64,000 nt of DNA from Armatimonadetes bacterium UBA5352 (GTDB taxonomy: Bacteria; Armatimonadota; Zipacnadia; Zipacnadales; UBA5352), in NCBI GenBank assembly GCA_002411015.1, contig DHPY01000087.1:1-64000 (forward strand), written 5' to 3'. The notes beneath the pieces were generated by a model. That model had not been told where the DNA came from. It was given only the letters and a program-made list of their open reading frames with translations, and did no database searches. Shown piece after piece: positions 42,613 through 50,965 of the stretch. Both the position numbers and the translations under genes were made by a program. Within the stretch, counting starts at the first letter, position 1. Each line of letters opens with the position of its first letter.

Positions 42613-42652
42613 GCTTTCGGCCGCTTGGGGCCCTCGGGCGCAGCGGTTCCTC

Positions 42653-45600
42653 CTAGTGCCCCGCCGCCTGCATTTCGTCGTTGCGATCCGCGAGCACCCG
42701 CCCGTTGCGCTTCATGAACTCGCCCGCCTGATACATGAAGGCCTCAAGCCGCGTCTGGTCGGTCGCCTGCTCGTTCCCGTCGTAGACCATGTTGAGGAAC
42801 GGGAAGTCGCCGTAGTCGGTCCGCACGCGCTTGAGGATCGCGTGCGAGATCGTTCCGGGCATGCAGGTGAAGGGCATCACGGTCACGATGCCGTGCAGGC
42901 CCTTGTTGATGAAGTCTACGGCCTTGCCGACCGTCATGACCGCCTCGCCCTCGAAGCTGCGGTCCACGTAGCAGTCGGCCATGTCCAGCACCTCAGGGGT
43001 GCTCGGCTCGTGGAGGTTGCGGAGGTACCCGGCCCACGGTCGCGCGAGCGCGTGCTCATCGCGGGTCATGACCTCATCCTCGATCCGGTTCTTGATCCGG
43101 AAGAGGAAGTCTCCGTCGAGCGCCGCGCGCATGTCCCGGCGGAAGTTGCGGTAGAGGAACCACTCGAACACCGGGGCCATCCAGACCTCGCCACCGAGCG
43201 CCTCGATCTTCTCGATCACATGCTGGTTGCTGAACGGGTTCGCGCGCACGTAGAACTCGCCGGAGAGCCCGACTACCGGCTTGAGCTGCGAGCGATCCAC
43301 CTGCACCTGCTCGAAGAGCATCCGCGCGCGCTTCATCGCCTCGACCATGTCGCCCTCGGTGCGGATCGCGGAGAGCAGGTCCTCGAGGCTGCGCTGATAG
43401 GCGCGGTTGGCTGCGCCCTCCTCGACCTCATACGGCCGGGTCTCGAGCAGCGCCTTGTAGAGCATATCCTGTGCGACCATGCCCTTCCACGCCACGCGCA
43501 GGAAGTCGCGGCCGACGATGCCGAGTTCGTCGAAGAAGCGCCGGCCCTGATGGGGCGCGTAGATCGGCACGTCCTCGAAGCCGATGTCATCGAGCACCAT
43601 GCGCTGGAGCGTGTTGTACTGGCCGAAGCGGCAGGGGCCGCCGGAGCCGCCCATGAAGAACGCGTAGCGGTCGCGGTCGAAGTCCGGGCGCTTCGCGAAC
43701 TTCACCATGTCGCCTGTGGTGACGATGGCGGGGAAGCACTCCTTGCCGGAGGTGTAGCGCCGGCCCCACATCAGCGTCTCGTCGTCGGGCTCAGGCAGCA
43801 CCTCGGCGGGCATCCCCTGCTGCTCGAACGCCGCCGCAAGCGCATAGGCCACGTCGCTCATGTTCGGGATCAGCATGACGCGCTGCGAGTCGGGCTCGAT
43901 CCCGAGCGGCCGGAGGAACCGGCCCTTGGCGAACTTGCGCCCCTGCGTGGCATCGAGGGAATCGAGGAAGGCCTCACAGCGCGTGATCATCCCGGCGTCC
44001 GCGGAGTGCTCGTCCACCTCGATGATCAGCGTGGGCTTCTCCCCGACGCGCTCTCGGAAGAAGTGCATGATGAACGAGTCCGGCCCGCAGCCGAAGTTGG
44101 TCAGATACAGCGCGAAGAGCCTGTCGTCCTGCGCAATGAGCTCTGAGGCCGACATGATCTTCTGGCCGTAGCGCCAGTACATGTTGAACCAGTCGGTCGG
44201 CAGCTCAACATCGTTGAGCGGCAGGAAGTCCATGGGCATGGCGAGGACGCCCATCTTGCGCAGCTTCGAGGGGATCTCGAGGTTCGCGCCCGGGTCGCAG
44301 CCGTTGTAGGCTCGGCTGACGATCACGATCGCGCGCCCGTCGTCGCCGAGTTCGTCCAGCACCTCGCGGCCCCGGGCCCGCGCCATCGTCTCGAAGCGCT
44401 CCATCGCCTCCATGCCGGCGGCGACGGCGGCGCGCACCTTGCGGGTGTCCGCGCCAAGCTGCTCGGCGAGTTCGGTGAGCTGCTTCGTCATGTGCTTTTC
44501 ACCGTGCGACATCCACATGTGCGGCTCGAGCAGCTTCACATTGTACTCGCTGAAGTCGATCGCGGCCTTGATGTGATAGGGCACGCTCTGGATGTAAGGG
44601 CAGACGAAGCTGTCGGTCATCCGCTCATCCGGGCAGGGCAGGTTGATGACGCTGGGCAGGAAGAGGAAGTCAATGTCCTTGTTGTCGAGCAGATCCAGCA
44701 CATGGCCGAGGTTGACCTTGTTCGGGAAGCAGGTCTCGGCCACCGAGCGCTCAGCGCCACGGTGCACGATCTTCTTGTTGGTCTGCGAGGAGAGTACGAC
44801 CTTCGCGCCAAGCTCGGTGAGGACCGCGTTCCAGAACGGGAAGAGCTCGAAGTAGAGCAGCGAGCGCGGGACGCCCACCCGCGGCCCATCCTCGGGAAGC
44901 TCGCCGGAGGGCTTGTAGGCCTCCCGGAGCATCTTCTCGCGCTCTTTGAAGAGGTCGGGGATGTGTGAGAAGTCTTCCGCAGCCTCACGGATGTCGTACT
45001 TGCCGCAGCGGTCGCCGTAGAACAGCGGCGCCTCGCCGACCACAATGACCTTGTTGATCTCGCAGCGGTTGGCGCAGTCCTTGCACTCGAAGCTCTCGAT
45101 GGTGTACTCCACGTTGGAGAGGTCGAAGCCCTTGAAGCAGCTCCCCTGGCCATCGTCGTGCTCCATGGCGATCACGGCGCAGCCGAGCGCGCCCGTGTTC
45201 TCGTTGTGCGGCGGGACCGTGATCGGCCTGCCGGTGACCATCTCGAAGGCGGCGACGACGGCCTTGTTGAAGGCTGTGCCGCCCTGGAAGAAGATGTTGT
45301 CGCCGACGCGGCGGTCCTCCACCACGCGGTTGAGATAGTTGAAGACGATCGAGTAGGCGAGGCCCGCGGCGAGGTCGGGGGTGTCCACGCCGGCCTGCTG
45401 GTGCTTGAGCAGCTCGGACTCCATGAAGACCGTGCAGCGCTCGCCGAGGTTGGCGGGGGAGGTGGCCGCCAGAGCGTTCGCGGCGAACTCCTCCTTGATG
45501 GAGATGCCGAGCTTCTCAGCCTGCTCCTCGAGGAAAGAGCCGGTGCCGGCGGCGCAGACCTTGTTCATCGTGAAGTCCACGACCACGCCGTTGTCGAGGC

Positions 45601-46900
45601 TGATGTACTTCGAGTCCTGCCCGCCGATCTCGAAGATCGTGTCCACGGTCGGGTCAAGCTGCACCGCGCCGCGCGCCTGAGCGGTGATCTCGTTCTTCAC
45701 CACGTCGGCGCCGATGAAGTCTGCGATCAGGTAGCGCCCTGAGCCGGTCGTGCAGGCCTTGCGGATGCGCACGCGATCGCCCAACGCCTCCCCACACTTG
45801 CGCAGGCCGAGCTGCACGGCCTCGATCGGGCGGCTTGCGGTCATCAGGTACTCCTTGTGCAGCACCGTGCCCTCGGCGTCCATGACCACCAGGTTCGTGG
45901 AGATTGAGCCGACGTCCACGCCGAGGTAGGCGTCCACCATCTCGCCCTCCGCGGGCGGGGTGACCTCAGCCGGGTGGATCGTGCTCTTCTCGATCTTCAG
46001 CGGCTGCAGACGCTCGCGGCCGTCGCTGACCGCGTGATGGCCCTCGATCTCCGCGATGGCATTGAGATTCGCCTGCGGGAAGCCGTCCTCTATCGCGCGC
46101 ATCGCAGCGCCGATGGCGCCCATCGCGCCGAAGTGCTCGGGGATGATGAGTTGCCCGTCATCGAGGCCGTAGACATCGTGGATTGCCCGGACGATGCCCG
46201 GGTTCGCAGCCACGCCGCCCTGGAAGGCAACCGGCACCTCGAGGTCGCGCGCTGAGCCCACGGTGGACTTGAAGTTCCGCACGAGCGCGTAGCACAGCCC
46301 GGCGACGATGTCCTTGACGGGCGTCGCCATCTGCTGGAGGTGGATCATGTCGGACTTCGCGAAGACCGAGCAGCGGCCCGCGACTCGCGGCGGGTTCTCG
46401 CTGTCAAGCGCGGTCTGGCCGAACTCCTCGATCGAGAGGTTCATCCGCGCGGCCTGCTGATCGAGGAACGAGCCGGTGCCGGCGGCGCACATGGCGTTCA
46501 TGTTGAAGTCCGCGACCTCAACATCGCCCTCGCCCTGGCCGATGAACATCAGCTTCGAATCCTCGCCGCCGATCTCGATGATCGTGCGCACCTGCGGGTA
46601 GAGCCGTCCGGTGGCCGTCGCCTGGGAGACGACCTCGTTGACGAAGGCGGCGTTGATGCGCTCGGCAATCAGCCGACCGGCGTTCCCGGTGGCCGCTACC
46701 CCGAGGATGCGGTCGCGGCCAAGCGCCTCCACGGTCTCGCGCAGAGCGGTTCCCGCGGTCTGGATCGGGCGGCCGTGGTGGCGGATGTACTTCGTCTCTA
46801 CGATCTGTCCGGCTTCGTCGAGAACGGCTATGTCAACGCTGACCGATCCAACATCAATCCCGACGTAGTAGCGGCTGCCTCCAGAGATACCCTCTGACAT
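42653..46900 (-). CDS. Giant acyl-CoA dehydratase activase / dehydratase-like fusion (BadF/HgdC family)
   Basis: This 1415-residue cytoplasmic protein has two tandem BadF/BadG/HgdC-type ASKHA ATPase domains. The first starts YYVGIDVGSVSVDIAVLD, with cluster loops MCAAGTGSFLDQQ and GRCSVFAKSD. The second starts AYLGVDVGSISTNLVVMD, with VCAAGTGSFLEEQ and ERCTVFMESE. A DUF2229-type domain (PRVGVPRSLLYFELFPFW) and a C-terminal region related to the 2-hydroxyacyl-CoA dehydratase D-component follow. Activases of this family use ATP to inject a low-potential electron into a dehydratase or reductase. The large fused form is widespread in anaerobes but its substrate is unsettled. No separate dehydratase genes lie nearby. 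The ATG at 46900 has GGAGGG nine bases upstream, so the longer frame to 47029 is rejected. A good promoter lies at 47081-47109. Confidence 0.88.
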   Translation of the reverse strand: MSEGISGGSRYYVGIDVGSVSVDIAVLDEAGQIVETKYIRHHGRPIQTAGTALRETVEALGRDRILGVAATGNAGRLIAERINAAFVNEVVSQATATGRLYPQVRTIIEIGGEDSKLMFIGQGEGDVEVADFNMNAMCAAGTGSFLDQQAARMNLSIEEFGQTALDSENPPRVAGRCSVFAKSDMIHLQQMATPVKDIVAGLCYALVRNFKSTVGSARDLEVPVAFQGGVAANPGIVRAIHDVYGLDDGQLIIPEHFGAMGAIGAAMRAIEDGFPQANLNAIAEIEGHHAVSDGRERLQPLKIEKSTIHPAEVTPPAEGEMVDAYLGVDVGSISTNLVVMDAEGTVLHKEYLMTASRPIEAVQLGLRKCGEALGDRVRIRKACTTGSGRYLIADFIGADVVKNEITAQARGAVQLDPTVDTIFEIGGQDSKYISLDNGVVVDFTMNKVCAAGTGSFLEEQAEKLGISIKEEFAANALAATSPANLGERCTVFMESELLKHQQAGVDTPDLAAGLAYSIVFNYLNRVVEDRRVGDNIFFQGGTAFNKAVVAAFEMVTGRPITVPPHNENTGALGCAVIAMEHDDGQGSCFKGFDLSNVEYTIESFECKDCANRCEINKVIVVGEAPLFYGDRCGKYDIREAAEDFSHIPDLFKEREKMLREAYKPSGELPEDGPRVGVPRSLLYFELFPFWNAVLTELGAKVVLSSQTNKKIVHRGAERSVAETCFPNKVNLGHVLDLLDNKDIDFLFLPSVINLPCPDERMTDSFVCPYIQSVPYHIKAAIDFSEYNVKLLEPHMWMSHGEKHMTKQLTELAEQLGADTRKVRAAVAAGMEAMERFETMARARGREVLDELGDDGRAIVIVSRAYNGCDPGANLEIPSKLRKMGVLAMPMDFLPLNDVELPTDWFNMYWRYGQKIMSASELIAQDDRLFALYLTNFGCGPDSFIMHFFRERVGEKPTLIIEVDEHSADAGMITRCEAFLDSLDATQGRKFAKGRFLRPLGIEPDSQRVMLIPNMSDVAYALAAAFEQQGMPAEVLPEPDDETLMWGRRYTSGKECFPAIVTTGDMVKFAKRPDFDRDRYAFFMGGSGGPCRFGQYNTLQRMVLDDIGFEDVPIYAPHQGRRFFDELGIVGRDFLRVAWKGMVAQDMLYKALLETRPYEVEEGAANRAYQRSLEDLLSAIRTEGDMVEAMKRARMLFEQVQVDRSQLKPVVGLSGEFYVRANPFSNQHVIEKIEALGGEVWMAPVFEWFLYRNFRRDMRAALDGDFLFRIKNRIEDEVMTRDEHALARPWAGYLRNLHEPSTPEVLDMADCYVDRSFEGEAVMTVGKAVDFINKGLHGIVTVMPFTCMPGTISHAILKRVRTDYGDFPFLNMVYDGNEQATDQTRLEAFMYQAGEFMKRNGRVLADRNDEMQAAGH

Positions 46901-47206
46901 CTCGACTTTCCCTCCACTCGCAGACCTGGCGCGGCGGGTCGCGGAATGCGCTCTCCCCACGTGTACAACTAAGAGCGCGCGGCAGGATTGGCGAGCATCG
47001 GATGCTCGCTTCCGCCGCGTTGAATGCATGCGCGGCGCAACTCCGGAGATGCCGGGACCCCAGCCCGGCCCGGAAACAGCATTATACAGTACGCCCGGTG
47101 CCGGTGCAATTGCGCTTCGGCCTTTCCCCGCGACAGAAGGCCGAGCACAGTGAAGTGGCGAAACCTAACTGCCGACTGATCACGACCTTTCCCTGGAGGG
47201 ACTACG
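46901..47206. other. 306-base divergent region with promoter and leader hairpins
   Basis: The region lies between the activase (minus) and a sugar isomerase (plus). It contains a minus-strand promoter (47081-47109). A two-part hairpin at the predicted transcript start has TCCGG/CCGGA outer arms (47042-47046/47070-47074) and a GCCGGG/CCCGGC inner stem (47051-47069). A second hairpin, GCGAGCAT/ATGCTCGC, lies at 46991-47009. The activase mRNA would carry an approximately 170-base structured leader. I see no known riboswitch and no short gene. Confidence 0.45.
47081..47109 (-). promoter_or_regulatory. Sigma70-type promoter for the activase gene
   Basis: On the minus strand, TTGCAC (47109-47104) and a perfect TATAAT (47086-47081) are separated by 17 bases. 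It points at the activase start at 46900. An AT-rich -10 box stands out in such GC-rich DNA. Confidence 0.5.
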
Positions 47207-48049
47207 ATGGCTCCGATGATCTCGCTCTACACACTCCTCGCGCGTGAGGTCTCGCTCGAGGAGGCTGCTAAGCTCGCCGCTGACGCCGGCTTCGACGCCG
47301 TGGACATCCGTATGCGCGAGGATGGCATCCACATCACCCCGGATATCAGCGACGCCGAGGCCTGCCGCATCCGCTGGATGGTCGAGGACATGGGGCTGCA
47401 CGTCTCCGGCCTCACCACCTACTGGGAGGTCGGGAAGGTGGATCGCACGGCCGCCAACGCTGAGATCGCCGGGATCGCCGCGGCGCTCGACACCGCGGCG
47501 GCGCTCGATGCGGGCTTCGTGCGCATCTCCTCCGCCGACTACGACCGCGCCTATGACTACGAGGTCTGCCGCGCGGCCTTCCGGGACCAACTGATGCGCG
47601 TCGCCGAGATGGCCGCCGAGTACGGCATCATCATCACGCCCGAGCAGCACGGCGGCCGCTACGTCTCCTCCGCTGGCCAGTGCCTCGACATGCTTCGCGG
47701 CCTCGAGCACCCGAACCTCGGCCTCGTCTTCGACCCGGGCAACGCGGTGAGCGAGGGCTTCGAGCGCCCGTGGGTGCAGGTGCGGATGCTCGGCCGCTGG
47801 ATCAAGAACGTGCATGTGAAGAACCGCATGACGGCTGCCGGTGAGATCGGCCAGCACGCGCGCCTCGGCGGTGGGAACGTCCGTGTCGACGAGGGCGTGC
47901 TGGAGTGGAACGAGATCGCGGATGAGCTCGTCGCGGTGGGCTACGACGGCTACCTCACCGCCGAGGACTTCGCGGAGTTCGGCTCGCTGGCGGAGAAGTT
48001 CGCGTGGAACGCACAGTTCCTGCGCGGCCTGGCGAGCCGGTGGGAGTAG
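47207..48049 (+). CDS. Sugar phosphate isomerase/epimerase-like TIM barrel
   Basis: This 280-residue cytoplasmic protein belongs to the xylose-isomerase-like/AP endonuclease 2 superfamily. Typical features are SLEEAAKLAADAGFDAVDIRM, HVSGLTTYWEVG, metal-ligand candidates in ITPEQHGG (Glu) and LVFDPGNAV (Asp), the His in KNVHVKNR, and the terminal DGYLTAEDF (Glu). Members isomerise or epimerise sugars, inositols or keto acids with a divalent metal; the substrate is not predictable here. GGAGGG lies seven bases before the ATG. A second, distantly similar enzyme lies at 53121-53960, and the secreted lyases nearby could supply its sugars. Confidence 0.82.
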   Translation: MAPMISLYTLLAREVSLEEAAKLAADAGFDAVDIRMREDGIHITPDISDAEACRIRWMVEDMGLHVSGLTTYWEVGKVDRTAANAEIAGIAAALDTAAALDAGFVRISSADYDRAYDYEVCRAAFRDQLMRVAEMAAEYGIIITPEQHGGRYVSSAGQCLDMLRGLEHPNLGLVFDPGNAVSEGFERPWVQVRMLGRWIKNVHVKNRMTAAGEIGQHARLGGGNVRVDEGVLEWNEIADELVAVGYDGYLTAEDFAEFGSLAEKFAWNAQFLRGLASRWE

Positions 48050-48070
48050 GCGTTCCAGAGGGGAGGACCT

Positions 48071-48145
48071 ATGCGCCTTCCCGGGCGTCTGTCTGTTGCC
48101 GTTGCCGTTGCGATGGCCGTGCCCGACATTCACCAATCCAATTGA
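48071..48145 (+). CDS. Possible 24-residue peptide or signal-sequence remnant
   Basis: ATG at 48071 is preceded by GGGGAGGACCT, a good ribosome binding site, and runs 24 codons (MRLPGRLSVAVAVAMAVPD..., ending HQSN) to TGA. The hydrophobic core looks like a truncated signal peptide. It lies 22 bases after the sugar isomerase and 16 bases before the GYF-like gene. It could be a leader peptide, a decayed gene or chance. Confidence 0.25.
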   Translation: MRLPGRLSVAVAVAMAVPDIHQSN

Positions 48146-48160
48146 GGGGGGACGAGTGCC

Positions 48161-48664
48161 GTGAGCGACAATCGATCCTGGCGTGTCAGACCGCCTGGTG
48201 GCAACGCCATAGGGCCGTATGATCCCGACACCCTATCCAACATGGTGGCCAAAGGCCAGATCCGGGCTGACTGGATGGCGCGTGATGCGGCCGGCAGGAT
48301 GATGAGGGTATCAGAAGTCATCGGTTCGGTGGCCGACAGTGTACCGCCCGTAGATGCAGCCCCGTCCCGCCCACAGAGTGATCCCGTCGTACAGACAACT
48401 CACTCGGCAGGAGACCACCTCGAAGCCTGGGCCGTTGTCGCAGTTGTGATCGCCGCTGCGGGCTTTCTCATCGGCCTAGTGGCCCTGTCGATCGAGCCGT
48501 TGTTTGGGAGCGGTTTCGCGATCGCTGGCGGGCTTGTGTTGGCCTGCGGGCTCTTCTTGTACGCGATTCTCCACGGCGGCGCGGCACTGCTGCACTGCTC
48601 TGCGGAGATACTTGCCGCTCTGCAGCGGGACGCGCGGTCGGAATCGGCCGAGCAGCACAGATAG
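48161..48664 (+). CDS. GYF_2 (DUF4339)-like membrane protein
   Basis: This 167-residue protein has an N-terminal GYF_2-like domain (WRVRPPGGNAIGPYDPDTL...GQIRADWMARDAAG, about 7-55), which in relatives binds proline-rich partners. A Pro/Ser-rich linker follows, then two hydrophobic helices (WAVVAVVIAAAGFLIGLVAL and FAIAGGLVLACGLFLYAIL) and a short acidic/basic tail. The GTG at 48161 has GAGGGGGGACGA upstream. It lies 41 bases before mutL. The function is unknown; the domain call rests on the W..R...G...GPY pattern. Confidence 0.65.
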   Translation: MSDNRSWRVRPPGGNAIGPYDPDTLSNMVAKGQIRADWMARDAAGRMMRVSEVIGSVADSVPPVDAAPSRPQSDPVVQTTHSAGDHLEAWAVVAVVIAAAGFLIGLVALSIEPLFGSGFAIAGGLVLACGLFLYAILHGGAALLHCSAEILAALQRDARSESAEQHR

Positions 48665-48705
48665 ATGGCTATTGGTCCTACTTCGCCCTGCAAGAAGGAG
48701 ACCCA

Positions 48706-50517
48706 ATGCCCCACATCCGCATACTCGATGAGATGATGGCCAACCGCATCGCCGCCGGGGAGGTGGTGGAGCGGCCCGCCAGCGTCGTCAAGGAACTCGT
48801 CGAGAACTCCCTCGACGCCGGCGCGTCACGCATCGAGGTCGTCCTCGAGGAGGGTGGCGCCAAGCTCATCCGCGTCACCGATGATGGCTGCGGGATGGAC
48901 GCCGAGGACGCGGTCCTCGCCCTCCAGCGCTTCGCGACCTCCAAGGTCGCCGTTCCCGAGGACCTCGGCCAGATCGCCACCATGGGCTTTCGCGGCGAGG
49001 CCATGCCCAGCATCGCCTCAGTCTCGCAGATGCGCATCACCACCCGCCGCCACGACGCCGATGAGGGCACGATGATCACCATCGAGGGCGGCGAATTCAC
49101 CGACGCGCGCACCGTCGGCTGCCCGCCCGGCACCACCGTCGAGGTCGGGCAGCTCTTCTACAACACCCCGGCGCGTCGGAAGTACCTCCGCACCACGGCC
49201 ACCGAGCGCGGCCACTGCACCGACTGGATCGCCTGGCTTGCCCTCGCCCGGCCCGACGTGGCGATGAAGGTCAGCCATGACGGCGCCGTGCTGCTGGCGT
49301 CGCCGGGACGCGGCGACCTGCGCGCGGTCATCAGCGAGATCTACGGCTCCAACGTCGCGCGGCAGATGCTCCCGGTTGACATGGACACGGGCGTGCTGCG
49401 CATCCACGGGCTGGTCAGCCGGCCGGAGCTTTCCCGCACCACGCGCCGCACACAGGTCTTCATCGTGAACGGCCGCTACGTGCGCAGCAGCTCCCTTGGG
49501 CATGCCGTCGGCGAGGCCTACGGGATCCTCCTGCCGGGCGGGCGCCAGCCGCTGTGCGTGCTGCATCTTGAGGTCCCGTCGGAGCTGGTTGACCCGAACG
49601 TGCATCCCACGAAGATCGAGGTGCGCTTCCGCAACCAGGGCGAGATACACAACCTGATGCAGCAGGCGGTCGAGGAGGCACTGGAGGAGGCCGGGCTCCG
49701 CCCGGGGCGGAGCTTCGAGCGCCGGCCCGGCCTCCCCCCGGAGCAGGCCGGGCGCTGGAAGGGCCCCGGCTTCGAGGAGCAGACGCGGGCGAGGCGGCTG
49801 CGCCTCAATCCGTTCTTCGCGGCGGTTGATGAGCGTGACGATGGCCTGGAGGTCCATGCCGCGGAGCCTGTGATCGAGGCCGCGTTCGAGCGAGGCAGCC
49901 AGCCCGAGCGCGAGACGACGCTCGTCGCCGAGGACCGCCTTGAGGCCCTCGGGCAGGTCGCCGCAACCTACATCGCCTGCCGTGCCGGCTCGGACCTTCT
50001 GCTCGTGGATCAGCATCGGGCGGCTGAGCGCGTGATCGCCGACCAGATCGCGGGCCGCGATGGCGGCGTGCAGCGGCAGATGCTCGTGCTGCCGATGACG
50101 CTTGAGCTGACAGGCGCCGAGCTGGCGGCGGTGGAGGAGCATCGCGAGCGCCTGAATGAGATGGGGTTCCAGCTTGAGCCTTTCGGCGGATCGGACTACA
50201 TCTGCCGCTCGGTGCCCGCCGCGCTGGTAGACGGCAGCCCTGAGGCCGCACTGCGCTCGATCATCGAGGAGCTGGCGGAGTGGGGGACCGTCGGCAACGA
50301 TGAGGTGCGCGAGAAGCTCGTGGCGACGATCGCCTGCCACGCCGCCATCAAGAGCGGACAGGCGCTGACGGATCGCGAGGTGCATGAGCTGATCGAGGCG
50401 CTCAACGCGAGCCCGACGCCCGCGATCTGCCCGCATGGAGACCCGATCATAGTCACGGTTGAGCGGGGCGAGCTGGACCGCCGCTTCGGCCGCACACCGG
50501 TGACGGGAGCGAGGTAG
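48706..50517 (+). CDS. mutL: DNA mismatch repair protein MutL
   Basis: This 603-residue mismatch repair ATPase links MutS recognition to strand incision. The GHKL ATPase domain carries IAAGEVVERPASVVKELVENS (Glu30, Asn34), DDGCGM and GFRGEAMPSI. The C-terminal dimerisation/endonuclease domain has DQHRAAE (435-441) where the nuclease motif is usually DQHAxxE(x4)E, with Asp rather than Glu at the final position. ACHAAIKSGQ and CPHGDP correspond to the other metal-site motifs. It is therefore probably an incising MutL (no MutH expected), with small departures worth checking. AAGGAG lies seven bases before the ATG. MutS is encoded on the other strand at 61886. Confidence 0.95.
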   Translation: MPHIRILDEMMANRIAAGEVVERPASVVKELVENSLDAGASRIEVVLEEGGAKLIRVTDDGCGMDAEDAVLALQRFATSKVAVPEDLGQIATMGFRGEAMPSIASVSQMRITTRRHDADEGTMITIEGGEFTDARTVGCPPGTTVEVGQLFYNTPARRKYLRTTATERGHCTDWIAWLALARPDVAMKVSHDGAVLLASPGRGDLRAVISEIYGSNVARQMLPVDMDTGVLRIHGLVSRPELSRTTRRTQVFIVNGRYVRSSSLGHAVGEAYGILLPGGRQPLCVLHLEVPSELVDPNVHPTKIEVRFRNQGEIHNLMQQAVEEALEEAGLRPGRSFERRPGLPPEQAGRWKGPGFEEQTRARRLRLNPFFAAVDERDDGLEVHAAEPVIEAAFERGSQPERETTLVAEDRLEALGQVAATYIACRAGSDLLLVDQHRAAERVIADQIAGRDGGVQRQMLVLPMTLELTGAELAAVEEHRERLNEMGFQLEPFGGSDYICRSVPAALVDGSPEAALRSIIEELAEWGTVGNDEVREKLVATIACHAAIKSGQALTDREVHELIEALNASPTPAICPHGDPIIVTVERGELDRRFGRTPVTGAR

Positions 50518-50607
50518 CGGCAGGAGTCGGTGCCTCAACCATGGCGGCGTCAGGAGAGCGAGTCAGATGAGCCCGGTGGGCTCAAATGACAATCAGGAGG
50601 GCCTGGG

Positions 50608-50910
50608 ATGAAGTGGAGGATGCTCACGCTGATGCTGCTCGCGGCGCTGGCCGCTACCATTCCGGTCGCGATGATCGGTTGCGCGAAGGAGCAGGAGGAA
50701 GAGATGCCGGTGGATCCCGCGATCACCGAGCCGCCGCCGGCGGGCGAGGTGCTTGAGGGCGTGCCGGAGGCGGTTGAGGAGACGTACACGAACCAACCCG
50801 CGCAGCCGGGCATGGGGGAACTGCCCCCGCCGACAAACGAGGAGTTGCAGAACCCGCCCGTGGGCAACGATCATAGCCGTCGCGAGACGCCGCCACCCGC
50901 GGACGAGTAG
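50608..50910 (+). CDS. Small proline/glutamate-rich lipoprotein
   Basis: This 100-residue exported protein has a signal peptide (MKWRMLTLMLLAALAATIP) ending in a plausible lipobox, AMIGC, with the lipidated Cys25. The mature part is acidic and proline-rich (EEEMPVDPAITEPPPAGEV, then PPPTNEELQNPPVG) and probably unstructured. AGGAGGG lies just before the ATG. It lies 90 bases after mutL and is followed by a strong terminator. No function can be assigned. Confidence 0.7.
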   Translation: MKWRMLTLMLLAALAATIPVAMIGCAKEQEEEMPVDPAITEPPPAGEVLEGVPEAVEETYTNQPAQPGMGELPPPTNEELQNPPVGNDHSRRETPPPADE

Positions 50911-50935
50911 TGAGTGCTTCGCATGCCGCGGTGAT

Positions 50936-50963
50936 GAGGGCCGCCGCTCGTGAGGCGGCCCTC
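50936..50963. terminator. Bidirectional hairpin terminator
   Basis: GAGGGCCGCC (50936-50945) pairs perfectly with GGCGGCCCTC (50954-50963) around an 8-base loop. It fills the 55-base gap between the convergent lipoprotein and MtnX-like genes. There is no T-run, as is common in GC-rich genomes. Confidence 0.65.
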
Positions 50964-50965
50964 GC

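Larger units (their letters stand above)
42326..42652. other. 327-base convergent intergenic region packed with repeats
   Basis: No gene is present. From left to right it holds the terminator hairpin (42349-42374), a 17-bp perfect inverted repeat with a 51-base spacer (42464-42548), the second copy of the hairpin repeat also found at position 53 (42563-42612), and a GC-rich tail to the stop of the activase gene. The density of structure in a convergent gap suggests an accumulation site for small non-coding repeats. Confidence 0.6.

Noticed and set aside
42656..44146. A 496-codon plus-strand frame within the activase gene.
   Set aside because: It is antisense to conserved coding sequence and rich in His, Arg and Glu without domain features, so it is a shadow frame.
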